Shown piece by piece: positions 24,978 to 31,248 of a DNA stretch of 33,224 bases. The DNA comes from a virus. Below the pieces are notes generated by a model, which was given only the letters and a program-made list of their open reading frames with translations, was not told the origin of the DNA and ran no database searches. Within the stretch, counting starts at the first letter, position 1. Each line of letters opens with the position of its first letter. The position numbers and the translations under genes were made by a program. The DNA lies in IMG/VR virus record IMGVR_UViG_3300013285_000046, positions 1 through 33,224 of that record, one strand, 5' to 3'.

Positions 24978-25588
24978 TGTTACTCGCCCTTCTTCCACTG
25001 ATAGCCCAATTCGGCCCCATGCTGGCTAGCTGGCTTGGCGGTCCGCGTGATGGTGCCATTGCTGCGCGGGTGGGTGCGGCGGTCACTGCGGTTACAGGCG
25101 TTGTAACTGGCACGTCAGACTCGACTGCAACGGCCATGGCGGCGCTTGCTGGCAAGCCAGAACTTGCGGCGCAACTGACGCAGCGGTTGGCAGAAATCCA
25201 TGCCGAGGAAGTGCAATCGCAGACGGCGGCGATCACTGCGCAAGTGTTGGCGTCCGCCCAATCTCAGGCCGATGCGCGGTCCTACAGCCTGGGTCTGGTC
25301 AAGGCCGGATCGTCAATGGCATGGGGAGCGCCGTTACTGTCGGCAATCATCCTAGTGTCGTTTGGAATAATGCTGTGGGTGGTGCTGACCCGCGTGGTGC
25401 CGGCTGGTTCGGAACCGCTGGCCAATGTTCTGCTGGGAACGCTGGCGGCAATGGCAACGCAGGTGGCGAACTATTGGCTGGGATCGTCGGCGGGTAGTTC
25501 TGCGAAGAACGAGACAATCGCGTCGGCTGCATCTGCCCTTGCTACGTCATCGCCCGGAGGGGCGGCTCAGCGCCCTTTGTCTCTATGA
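24977..25588 (+). CDS. holin, GTA-type 3-TM family
   Basis: 203 aa. N-terminal hydrophobic helix (LLALLPLIAQFGPMLASWL), a polar Ala/Gln-rich helical middle, then two C-terminal membrane helices (AWGAPLLSAIILVSFGIMLW and LANVLLGTLAAMATQVANYW) ending in NYWLGSSAGS. This matches the 3-TM holin family of gene transfer agents and phages. It makes the membrane lesion that lets the endolysin reach peptidoglycan. Its stop overlaps the endolysin ATG (ATGA). Confidence 0.85.
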   Translation: MLLALLPLIAQFGPMLASWLGGPRDGAIAARVGAAVTAVTGVVTGTSDSTATAMAALAGKPELAAQLTQRLAEIHAEEVQSQTAAITAQVLASAQSQADARSYSLGLVKAGSSMAWGAPLLSAIILVSFGIMLWVVLTRVVPAGSEPLANVLLGTLAAMATQVANYWLGSSAGSSAKNETIASAASALATSSPGGAAQRPLSL

Positions 25589-26040
25589 GTGCCATTGCTA
25601 TGGCGGCGCGTTTGATTCGGCAATGCGAGGGTTGCGTTCTGACCCCGTATGCTGACACGGGCGGGACTTGGACAATTGGCGTTGGGTCTATCCATGATCT
25701 GGCCGGCAACCGGGTGACAGCCAACACCCCGCCGATTACCCAGCAGGATGCCGACGATCTGATGATGGCGGAGTTGACGCCAACTGCCGCCCGTGTCGAC
25801 GCGCTGGTGACGGTGCCGGTCACAAACAACCAGAAGGCGGCGCTCTATTCGTTTTCCTACAACGAGGGCGTCAACGCGCTGGGCAAATCAACGCTGTTGA
25901 GGCTGCTCAACGCGGGCGATGCTGCCGGCGCCGCGGCTCACTTTGCCGACTGGAATATCGTCGCCGGCAAGGTAAGCAAAGGGCTGGTCAACCGGCGTGC
26001 ATTGGAGGCGGCGGTATTTTTGGGGCGGGTAACGCCCTAG
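25585..26040 (+). CDS. endolysin, GH24 lysozyme (T4 type)
   Basis: 151 aa. The catalytic triad is in place: E15 (QCEG), D24 (YADTGG) and T30 (TWTIGVG), with the E-9-D-6-T spacing of T4 lysozyme. The C-terminal helical lobe has KAALYSFSYNEG and the final VNRRALEAAVFL. It cuts the NAM-NAG glycan bond in peptidoglycan. There is no signal or SAR helix at the N-terminus, so it needs the holin. It is the last rightward gene. Confidence 0.92.
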   Translation: MSAIAMAARLIRQCEGCVLTPYADTGGTWTIGVGSIHDLAGNRVTANTPPITQQDADDLMMAELTPTAARVDALVTVPVTNNQKAALYSFSYNEGVNALGKSTLLRLLNAGDAAGAAAHFADWNIVAGKVSKGLVNRRALEAAVFLGRVTP

Positions 26041-26104
26041 CCGGCGCCGGGTTGGCCTCGTGCCATTGCGCCGCGCGCTCGATCCATTCCGCGCTCTGCG
26101 TCGG

Positions 26105-26758
26105 TCATAGCTTCAGGGCCTCCCGTGCGTTCTCGACGAACGTGTCGTAAGCGCCTTCAAAATCTCTGAGCCTTCCATCGGCATGCGACATTTCATACGT
26201 GGTTTTCTGTTTGGCCATGCCGTTCAATACCTCCCGCAAATCCTCCCGCCTCACGGTCACGAAATAGGGGTTGGCGATACCTGCCTGATGATCCAGTGCG
26301 GCTTTGAGACTTTTATTCCGATCCTCGATCAAATGCTCGTCGTCCTCGATGCGCTCTTTCAGCCGCGCAATCTCGGCATTGGCGGCAGTGAGTTGGGCGT
26401 CAAGTTGGTGGAACGCATGGGCATCGCCGTCCCGCAGCGCGGCCATGTTCACCACTTCCAACCGCAACAGATCAAGCCTGAAATTGGCGACGGAAAGCTC
26501 CGCCTGTAACGCCTCAACCTCCGTGAACGTTGGGACGGGGCCAAGGATGCGATGGTCGTCATAAGTTAAATCTTGAATGGTTTCGTAATTAGCGCCGACT
26601 AGCCATTTTTGATAGACCATATCCCAAAAATACGGGCTCTCCCCGTGTGGCGTATCTTGATACCACCACCCGCTAACGGTCGGGTCGAAGGGCTGGCACG
26701 TCGCGGGCTGCTCGGGGTCAGACATTGCCTGGTCGCCGGTTTTCCATTCTTTTGTCAC
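26105..26758 (-). CDS. coiled-coil hypothetical protein (217 aa), GTG start
   Basis: Last gene of the leftward operon. AGGAGG lies upstream of GTG 26758, which also overlaps the previous stop (GTGA). An internal Met at residue 12 (MSDPEQP) repeats the start of another gene (28277) at DNA level. Residues 20-75 are Trp/Tyr-rich; residues 80-160 form a long coiled coil (LQAELSVANFRLDLLRLEVV, IARLKERIEDDEHL). Function is unknown. Confidence 0.8.
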   Translation of the reverse strand: MTKEWKTGDQAMSDPEQPATCQPFDPTVSGWWYQDTPHGESPYFWDMVYQKWLVGANYETIQDLTYDDHRILGPVPTFTEVEALQAELSVANFRLDLLRLEVVNMAALRDGDAHAFHQLDAQLTAANAEIARLKERIEDDEHLIEDRNKSLKAALDHQAGIANPYFVTVRREDLREVLNGMAKQKTTYEMSHADGRLRDFEGAYDTFVENAREALKL

Positions 26759-26910
26759 GTCCGTTCCTCCTCCTGTTCGATCTTAACACACGCCTCAACC
26801 GGCAGCCAGACCCATTGCGGGCTGGCCTTGTCGATCCACCGGATGCGGTATTTGCCGTTGAGCACCTGCACCACCCGGACCGCTACGAGGTCGCCGGCAA
26901 AGGCGGTCAC
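26755..26910 (-). CDS. small SH3-like hypothetical protein (51 aa), GTG start
   Basis: A short gene coupled on both sides by GTGA overlaps (26907-26910 and 26755-26758). The product is beta-rich (VAVRVVQVLNGKYRIRWI, WVWLPVEACVKI), like a small barrel, ending in a Glu-rich tail. The tail codons also supply the AGGAGG for the next gene. No family assigned. Confidence 0.75.
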   Translation of the reverse strand: MTAFAGDLVAVRVVQVLNGKYRIRWIDKASPQWVWLPVEACVKIEQEEERT

Positions 26911-27407
26911 GAGGCAACGCCGATATGGGCCATCACACCGCGCAAGCTTTCCGCAAGCGGCGGCGGTTTGTCGTGGTTGCTTTGCGCTTTGACAACGGTT
27001 TCTTTCGTCAGATGCGCAATCATCGACATAGTGGCGATCTCAGCAACAACCTTGCGCTGCACATCGGCGGGCAGATCGTTAGCGCGGTTCAAGCTGTTCG
27101 CCATCGTTTTGGACGCATTGCGCGCGGTGTGGCGCATTTTCCGCCGCGCGTTGCTGCCGATCAGCCCGGTCTCTGTGGCTGCCAGGCGCTTGTATCCGAC
27201 CCGGACGACGTTTCCAAATATCGCGCCGCTGTCGGTGTTGAGCTGGCGCATCGCGGCAAACAGTAGGTAGCGCCGGCGCCGGACATCCGAACCAATCGCG
27301 GCGGAAAGCGTGTCGTATCCAATCACCGAGCCAATGGCGGTTTTGGCCAGCACGGCGGCAAGGGCCGCGATGTCCGATTCGTTGGAGACTGATGAAATGA
27401 AGGGCAT
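26907..27407 (-). CDS. basic helical protein downstream of CAC array A (166 aa)
   Basis: The open frame runs further upstream through the CAC array, but the real start is ATG 27407: AGGA lies 6 bases before it, at the end of the array. Helical and basic, with an Arg cluster (SDVRRRRYLLFAAMRQL; NARRKMRHTARNASKTM), as in nucleic-acid binders; one His-rich end. I do not recognise the family. Its leader carries ten CAC triplets at 5-base spacing, so its translation is probably controlled. Confidence 0.8.
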   Translation of the reverse strand: MPFISSVSNESDIAALAAVLAKTAIGSVIGYDTLSAAIGSDVRRRRYLLFAAMRQLNTDSGAIFGNVVRVGYKRLAATETGLIGSNARRKMRHTARNASKTMANSLNRANDLPADVQRKVVAEIATMSMIAHLTKETVVKAQSNHDKPPPLAESLRGVMAHIGVAS

Positions 27408-27415
27408 GGGGTGTC

Positions 27416-27465
27416 CTGTGCTGTGCTGTGGGGTGCCGTGCTGTGAAGTGACGTGCCGTGCGGTG
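27416..27465 (-). repeat. CAC array A: ten CACNN units before gene 27407
   Basis: On the coding (minus) strand CAC occurs ten times in a row, each separated by exactly two bases; the spacers vary (AG, CG, GG, GT, TT, CC). The last CAC is directly followed by AGGA, the Shine-Dalgarno of the 27407 gene. The 5-base period is not a codon period and the variable spacers exclude a simple recent microsatellite. The layout resembles the triplet arrays bound by TRAP. Confidence 0.85.
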
Positions 27466-27474
27466 CTGTTGCAG

Positions 27475-28077
27475 CTACGCCGCGTTCTTACGGTTATCCG
27501 TCCATTTGATCGCGTCGATCTTGTAGCGTCCGCCGAAACCGCCGCCTTTGTTGCCGGGGCGGTTTTGGCCGATGCCGATAAACATACCGGCGAGGTCAAC
27601 CATTTCGGCGAACACGTCCTTGGTGATGATCGGATCAACAATCATCACGTTGAAATTCGTTACCCAGCCTTGCGGGATGCGCGGAAAACGGCGAGTGACG
27701 CGCTTTCCAGATCCACGCACGCCATCAGCGTTGGCACTGATCGCAATGCAGTTGATGGTTTCCGGGTCGATGTTGAGCGGCAGGTTTCCGTAAAAGATCA
27801 GGCCGGACGCAAACTTGGCGGTCCATGTGGCTTTGCCCTGCCCTGGGATTTGGCGCTTGCTGTATTGCGCGCCGGCGATGATGGACTGGTGAAGCGCCAT
27901 CTGCGGAATAACGACGGTTTTGGTTTTGCCGATCGTATCGACGTGCATTTTGTGCATCCAGGTTCGGATATCGAAATCGTCGTGGTTTTCGCCGGCCAGC
28001 TTCGGCTCGGTGTGCTGGCGGGATTGAAACATGTCGGAAAAGCCGGTGAGGGTGACGTTGGCGATTGAGGCGTTCAT
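27475..28077 (-). CDS. conserved early phage protein between CAC arrays (200 aa)
   Basis: ATG 28077 is 9 bases after an AGGA that directly follows CAC array B. The pattern (SRQHTEPKLAGENHDDFD, MALHQSIIAGAQYSKRQI, GQGKATW, VFAEMVDLAGMFIGIGQNRP, GGGFGGRYKI) recurs in early regions of many phages in my memory, without a defined function. It is mixed alpha/beta with conserved basic and Gly-rich segments; the C-terminal Gly-rich loop recalls RAMP/RRM-fold RNA-binding proteins, which is only a guess. It lies between two arrays and may bind them. Confidence 0.8.
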   Translation of the reverse strand: MNASIANVTLTGFSDMFQSRQHTEPKLAGENHDDFDIRTWMHKMHVDTIGKTKTVVIPQMALHQSIIAGAQYSKRQIPGQGKATWTAKFASGLIFYGNLPLNIDPETINCIAISANADGVRGSGKRVTRRFPRIPQGWVTNFNVMIVDPIITKDVFAEMVDLAGMFIGIGQNRPGNKGGGFGGRYKIDAIKWTDNRKNAA

Positions 28078-28090
28078 GGGGAGTGTTCCT

Positions 28091-28145
28091 GTGCGGTGTG
28101 GTGGCGTGCGGTGGTGTGCAGTGGCGTGCGGTGCGGTGTTGTGGC
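28091..28145 (-). repeat. CAC array B: eleven NNCAC units before gene 28077
   Basis: On the coding strand eleven CAC triplets follow one another at exact 5-base spacing with varying spacers (GC, AA, CG, TG, AC, CA). The last is directly followed by AGGA and then the ATG of 28077. The array is the same in design as array A although the spacer order differs. Eleven is also the number of triplets in classical TRAP sites. Confidence 0.85.
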
Positions 28146-28152
28146 GTTTACC

Positions 28153-28166
28153 CGCCGTTGCCGGCG
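28153..28166 (-). promoter_or_regulatory. GNRA-tetraloop hairpin 5' of array B
   Basis: On the coding strand CGCCG, GCAA, CGGCG: a 5-bp G/C stem capped by a GNRA loop, 7 bases before the first CAC unit. In the trp leader a 5' stem-loop helps TRAP bind its triplets, so a similar helper role is possible. Confidence 0.45.
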
Positions 28167-28187
28167 AATTGCGGTGATTTCGTCCAC

Positions 28188-28277
28188 CTAATCGGCGTCG
28201 GCAGCGGCGGCGAGATCGTATTCCAGTTTGTCAAGAAACTGCTTAGCGGTGCGTTTCGGCGGCTCGGGGTCAGACAT
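28188..28277 (-). CDS. small polar protein (29 aa)
   Basis: AGGAG lies 6 bases before ATG 28277 (strong), and the start overlaps the end of the upstream gene by 8 bases. Begins MSDPEPPKRTAKQFLDKLEY and ends in an Ala/Asp helix. Too short for a domain; probably a small regulatory or accessory peptide. Confidence 0.6.
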   Translation of the reverse strand: MSDPEPPKRTAKQFLDKLEYDLAAAADAD

Positions 28278-28530
28278 TGTAAACTCCTACTAAATAATCA
28301 CCTTTGCCTTCTTCTTCGCGAAGTTGGCCGTCTAGGTTGTGTTGCCCGGCGCAGCACCGGAACCAGTAATTCCCAGGTTCGCCGCGCACAATTCGGATAC
28401 CAGCTTTTTCCTGCCGTTTGCCGTCCCAGCTTTCGCACAGCATGTCGTCGTCAACACGAATGCGGAGGCCGGCTCGCATCTGCGACATACGAGCGTAAGG
28501 AGTGCCAAGGGCGTCAGACATCGGGGTCAT
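28270..28530 (-). CDS. hypothetical beta-rich protein (86 aa)
   Basis: AAGGAG lies 8 bases before ATG 28530, and the start overlaps the upstream stop (TAATG). Residues 15-60 look like a compact beta-rich domain with Cys (LRIRVDDDMLCESWDG; GNYWFRCCAGQHN) and a mixed-charge tail. It might bind nucleic acid or metal, but there is no known motif. Within the leftward early operon. Confidence 0.75.
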   Translation of the reverse strand: MTPMSDALGTPYARMSQMRAGLRIRVDDDMLCESWDGKRQEKAGIRIVRGEPGNYWFRCCAGQHNLDGQLREEEGKGDYLVGVYNV

Positions 28531-28670
28531 TACTTCGGCTCCTTATTGTTGATCGTCAGGTTGATTGTAACAAATGGGTGGCTATCCAGAAACCAGCCGG
28601 CAACGAACCGATATAAAAACAAATAACCAAAGAATGCTCCGATAATGCCCATGATGTCGCTTGCCGTCAT
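28530..28670 (-). CDS. small membrane protein (46 aa)
   Basis: GGAGG lies 7 bases before ATG 28670; it overlaps its neighbours through ATGA and TAATG. Residues 5-28 form one hydrophobic helix (MGIIGAFFGYLFLYRFVAGW), followed by a polar C-terminus. A single-pass early membrane protein; the function is unknown. Confidence 0.75.
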   Translation of the reverse strand: MTASDIMGIIGAFFGYLFLYRFVAGWFLDSHPFVTINLTINNKEPK

Positions 28671-28879
28671 CCCCGTTCCTCCGCTTCGAGTTCACTGAGT
28701 TTTTCGCTAACCGCCATAATTAGCCGCGTGAAATCTTGTTGTGGACTGCAAAATAATTTCTCAACCGCCTTCCGCAGCGCATCGTATTTGCTCGGCGGGC
28801 GTTGGGCGGCTAGGAGGGCATCGACGGATGCCATAAGCGACCTAGTGCCGTCCACCAATTGATCTGTGGTGAATATCAC
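28667..28879 (-). CDS. small helical protein (70 aa), GTG start
   Basis: GTG 28879 overlaps the stop of the glycosyltransferase gene (GTGA). The product is entirely helical and charged (MASVDALLAAQR, YDALRKAVEKLF, VSEKLSELEAEER), with no catalytic motif. It ends in ATGA with the next small gene. Unknown role. Confidence 0.75.
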   Translation of the reverse strand: MIFTTDQLVDGTRSLMASVDALLAAQRPPSKYDALRKAVEKLFCSPQQDFTRLIMAVSEKLSELEAEERG

Positions 28880-29652
28880 TGGGGTTCCTCCAGCAGGCCG
28901 CCCTCAAAGATGTAGGTGCCGATATGTGCCAGCTTTACCCATGGTGCTGCATGGATTTTACCGCCGGCCTCACGCCACTTGAAGCAGAAGTGATAGTCCT
29001 CACTCAGCAGCCGGTTGCTGGCAGCGTCAATGCTGGTGCTGAAGAACTCATGAATTTTCTCCGCCCCCATGTTGCCGGCCAGGTCGCCAACATCGTTGGT
29101 GTAAGACGGCACCAGCCCGATCATCTTTTCAAAGACAGCCCGCTTGATAAGCATACAACCAGTGCCGCCCGCCATAATCTCAAACGGCTTATTCTGCGCG
29201 ACAGTCACCTCACGGGCGTCTTCCAGCAGGTTCAAGACAAAGCTGGCAGTGTGCTTTTTAAGCTGGTCCACCGGGACGCCCGATTTTACTGCCCGCTCCA
29301 CCATATTCCAGTTGATCTCTTTTTTAGGATAAATCCCACACAGAACGTCAACGTCGGCTTGGACCATTGCGGCAATGTGTTCTGCTTCAAAGCGGATGTC
29401 TGCGTCGATAAACAGCAGGTGGCTCGCCTCGGTCTTTAGAAACTGGTGAGCGATCGCGTTCCGGGCGCGTGTAATGAGGCTTTCGTTGAAAACGAAGCTA
29501 CTCATGAAAGACCAGCCTAGCGAGGAAAACCCGGCTTGTAGTTTGCAGACGCTTTGCATGAAAAAGCCGGTCGTCATGCCGCCATACATCGGCGTTCCGA
29601 GCATCACAAACGGCGTTTGCTTCTTTTTGGCTTTAGTCGGTCCCTTTGGCAT
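28876..29652 (-). CDS. GT-A fold glycosyltransferase
   Basis: 258 aa. Residues 80-87 hold the DxD-type motif (LFIDADIRF; D83, D85) for metal and sugar-nucleotide binding. AGGTGCMLIKR (161-171) is the acceptor loop and SEDYHFCFKW (217-226) carries the catalytic ED-like pair; H243 is a likely third metal ligand. It belongs to the phage GT2-like class. Its position among recombination genes suggests DNA-base modification rather than envelope sugar transfer, but neither is proven. GAGGGG precedes ATG 29652. Confidence 0.8.
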   Translation of the reverse strand: MPKGPTKAKKKQTPFVMLGTPMYGGMTTGFFMQSVCKLQAGFSSLGWSFMSSFVFNESLITRARNAIAHQFLKTEASHLLFIDADIRFEAEHIAAMVQADVDVLCGIYPKKEINWNMVERAVKSGVPVDQLKKHTASFVLNLLEDAREVTVAQNKPFEIMAGGTGCMLIKRAVFEKMIGLVPSYTNDVGDLAGNMGAEKIHEFFSTSIDAASNRLLSEDYHFCFKWREAGGKIHAAPWVKLAHIGTYIFEGGLLEEPQ

Positions 29653-29965
29653 TGTTCGTTCCCCTCAGTAGCGGCAGGAAGTCGTCTAACCGCATAATAA
29701 TGATATTCTCTCGCCTGTCCGCCCGAGCTATCACCAGCGGCGTTTGGCCGGGTTTGGCTGTCTTGGTGGCTTGGTCAAGCCAATCATAAACGGCAATTCC
29801 AGCGCGCCTCTTGCATTCCACGAGGTAGCCGGGGAGGTCTATGTCCCCCCCGCCGTCCCGTGTTTGCGATAGATTGCGCTCGGTATCATCACCAAAAACG
29901 TCCCTAAGAACACGGACAATCTCCCGTTCATAAACAGCGCCTTTGGTGCGTTGGGACTTTCCCAT
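29633..29965 (-). CDS. Hjc-like Holliday junction resolvase / PD-(D/E)xK nuclease
   Basis: 110 aa, normal for the family. E14 in an N-terminal helix (REIVRVLRD), then GGGDIDLPGYLVECKRR with D41 and E50-x-K52, forms the PD-(D/E)xK core. Archaeal Hjc and phage relatives cut four-way junctions; some members cut other branched DNA. It fits the recombination operon with RecT and the exonuclease. The start is coupled at TAATG and has no strong RBS. Confidence 0.75.
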   Translation of the reverse strand: MGKSQRTKGAVYEREIVRVLRDVFGDDTERNLSQTRDGGGDIDLPGYLVECKRRAGIAVYDWLDQATKTAKPGQTPLVIARADRRENIIIMRLDDFLPLLRGTNNAKGTD

Positions 29966-30243
29966 TAAAACGGTACGTCGTCGTCAAAAGCGGAAATTTC
30001 CTTGGGCTTGTAGGTTTCTGCGTTTTCCTTGCGCGGACCCGGCTTGAAGTTGTCAATCTTGAGGCTCAAGAAAAGGCCGTTCGCGCCGTGCCGGTTCCAA
30101 AACCCAATCTTGAGTTCCTTGCCCTTGGGATAATCTTCGTCCAAAACCAACAACCCCTCCCAATCAGGGGCTTTTTCGTGCTTTTTGTGCTCGTTCTTGA
30201 AAGCAATCCCGTAGCCGGGTTGCGGCGGTGTATTAAGTTTCAT
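29965..30243 (-). CDS. SSB-like small protein with acidic tip (92 aa)
   Basis: A beta-rich basic core (GIAFKNEHKKHEKAPDWEGL, GFWNRHGANGLFLSLKI) and a C-terminal FDDDVPF, which closely resembles the acidic tip (DDDIPF) by which bacterial SSB recruits repair proteins. The core is shorter than a typical OB-fold SSB, so it could be a diverged phage ssDNA-binding protein. It lies directly downstream of recT. AGGTG precedes ATG 30243. Confidence 0.65.
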   Translation of the reverse strand: MKLNTPPQPGYGIAFKNEHKKHEKAPDWEGLLVLDEDYPKGKELKIGFWNRHGANGLFLSLKIDNFKPGPRKENAETYKPKEISAFDDDVPF

Positions 30244-30983
30244 TGTTTCACCTGTGAGATTTGGTCGCTGGTCATGAGTTCAAAAATAGGCCGGTTAGCC
30301 GCAAACAACTCCTGCACCGTGGCTTGCTTGCTTTCATCGCTCAGCTTGCCGGACGATTGAATGCGGTCCACCAGCGCGTTGTAACCTTCCACCCAATCGT
30401 TCATATGCGCGTGGATTGCGTGTTTTTTGCCGTTCGGCATTAGTAGTTGGTGCCCGTCCTCCTCCTCTTCTTCGTCAACGGCAATTGCAATGGCAGGCAC
30501 CGGGCTTGGTGAGAAGCTTTCGACCTCCTCATCCGTGTAAGTGCCGACAACGCAGCCCGGATAGACCGTGCGGATGCCTTCGGAGACGCAACGCGAGCGC
30601 AGCATCGCCCGAGGGTATTTGTTCCAGTTATCTTTGCCGGCAAGCCCGATAGCGTGCGCCTGCTTCATCGTCCAAGTCAGTTCGAGCGAACCGCCCTGGG
30701 GATGGCTAAACACCCCGGTGACTTGCTGATCGGTGTAGGTTTTCCACTCGACCTTGCCGCCGGCAGCCTGGAAGCGTGCCAGCATCGCATCGGCTTTGAG
30801 CGTAGGCCGGCCCTGGATAACATGGTAGTCGCGTGCCGCGATTGCCGGATGCAGCCCTTCGCCTTGGGCGATAAGCATCAACGCCAGCGCTTGATCCTCG
30901 GTTTTAATCCCGAAAAGTCCGCTTTTAGCCACGGCAGACGCCATTTGACGCATCTCAGAGACAGGTATCAGTGCGTTACTCAT
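30240..30983 (-). CDS. recT: RecT-family ssDNA annealing protein
   Basis: 247 aa. The N-terminal half has the conserved early pattern of the family (KSGLFGIKTEDQALALML, GLHPAIAARDYHVIQGRP, LKADAML), and NKYPRAMLRSRCVSEGIR with a YTDEEVE loop follows. It anneals complementary single strands and works with the exonuclease at 31249-32169. The acidic linker (DEEEEEDG, about 180-187) separates the C-terminal helical domain. AAGGTG lies 7 bases before the ATG; it overlaps its neighbours by 4 and 8 bases. Confidence 0.88.
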   Translation of the reverse strand: MSNALIPVSEMRQMASAVAKSGLFGIKTEDQALALMLIAQGEGLHPAIAARDYHVIQGRPTLKADAMLARFQAAGGKVEWKTYTDQQVTGVFSHPQGGSLELTWTMKQAHAIGLAGKDNWNKYPRAMLRSRCVSEGIRTVYPGCVVGTYTDEEVESFSPSPVPAIAIAVDEEEEEDGHQLLMPNGKKHAIHAHMNDWVEGYNALVDRIQSSGKLSDESKQATVQELFAANRPIFELMTSDQISQVKQ

Positions 30984-31239
30984 CTGGGTTCACCTTCTTC
31001 ATGGCCGCCTGAAACACGGTCTCAGCGCCGACATATTCGCCAGAGATGGCCGAAGCGACGAAATTAAGCACTTCCTCCACCGTCGCGGCGCCAATTCCCG
31101 GCAGTTCTTTCAACCGCGCTACGGTTTCCTCAGACACTTCGCCCAGCATCACGGCCTCGCCGTACTCCACCATCAAAGCCCTCTTGGCGCGGTACGACAT
31201 AGGCGTTTCGGCTACGTAGATCTCTGCCCAATTAGACAT
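30976..31239 (-). CDS. helix-hairpin-helix DNA-binding protein (87 aa)
   Basis: Residues 43-60 hold LKELPGIGAATVEEVLNF, a classic helix-hairpin-helix (LPGIG) that grips the DNA backbone without sequence preference. The N-terminal part is helical and basic. It lies between the exonuclease and RecT genes, so it probably assists recombination or replication. AGGGG precedes ATG 31239. Confidence 0.8.
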   Translation of the reverse strand: MSNWAEIYVAETPMSYRAKRALMVEYGEAVMLGEVSEETVARLKELPGIGAATVEEVLNFVASAISGEYVGAETVFQAAMKKVNPDE

Positions 31240-31248
31240 TGCATGCCC

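Noticed and set aside
26036-26060. CCGGCGCCGG palindrome between the convergent operons as a terminator
   Set aside because: Only a 10-base self-complementary sequence with no real loop and no T-run on either strand.
26037-26108. Short leftward frame (23 aa) coupled by ATGA to the coiled-coil gene
   Set aside because: Low-complexity Ala/Arg/Gly product over the convergent gap; no evidence beyond the overlap.
27408-27641. N-terminal extension of the 26907-27407 gene through array A and the 27475-28077 gene
   Set aside because: It overlaps a good gene in another frame and reads the CAC array. ATG 27407 has its own AGGA.
27416-28145. CAC arrays as a CRISPR or a simple microsatellite
   Set aside because: Units are 5 bases, too short for CRISPR. 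The spacers vary in every unit, which a slipped-strand microsatellite would not show.
28074-28187. GTG-started 37-codon frame running through CAC array B and overlapping the next ATG (ATGA)
   Set aside because: No Shine-Dalgarno, and the array keeps a 5-base, not 3-base, period. The His/Thr-rich product is explained by reading the array; a short coupled leader peptide cannot be fully excluded.
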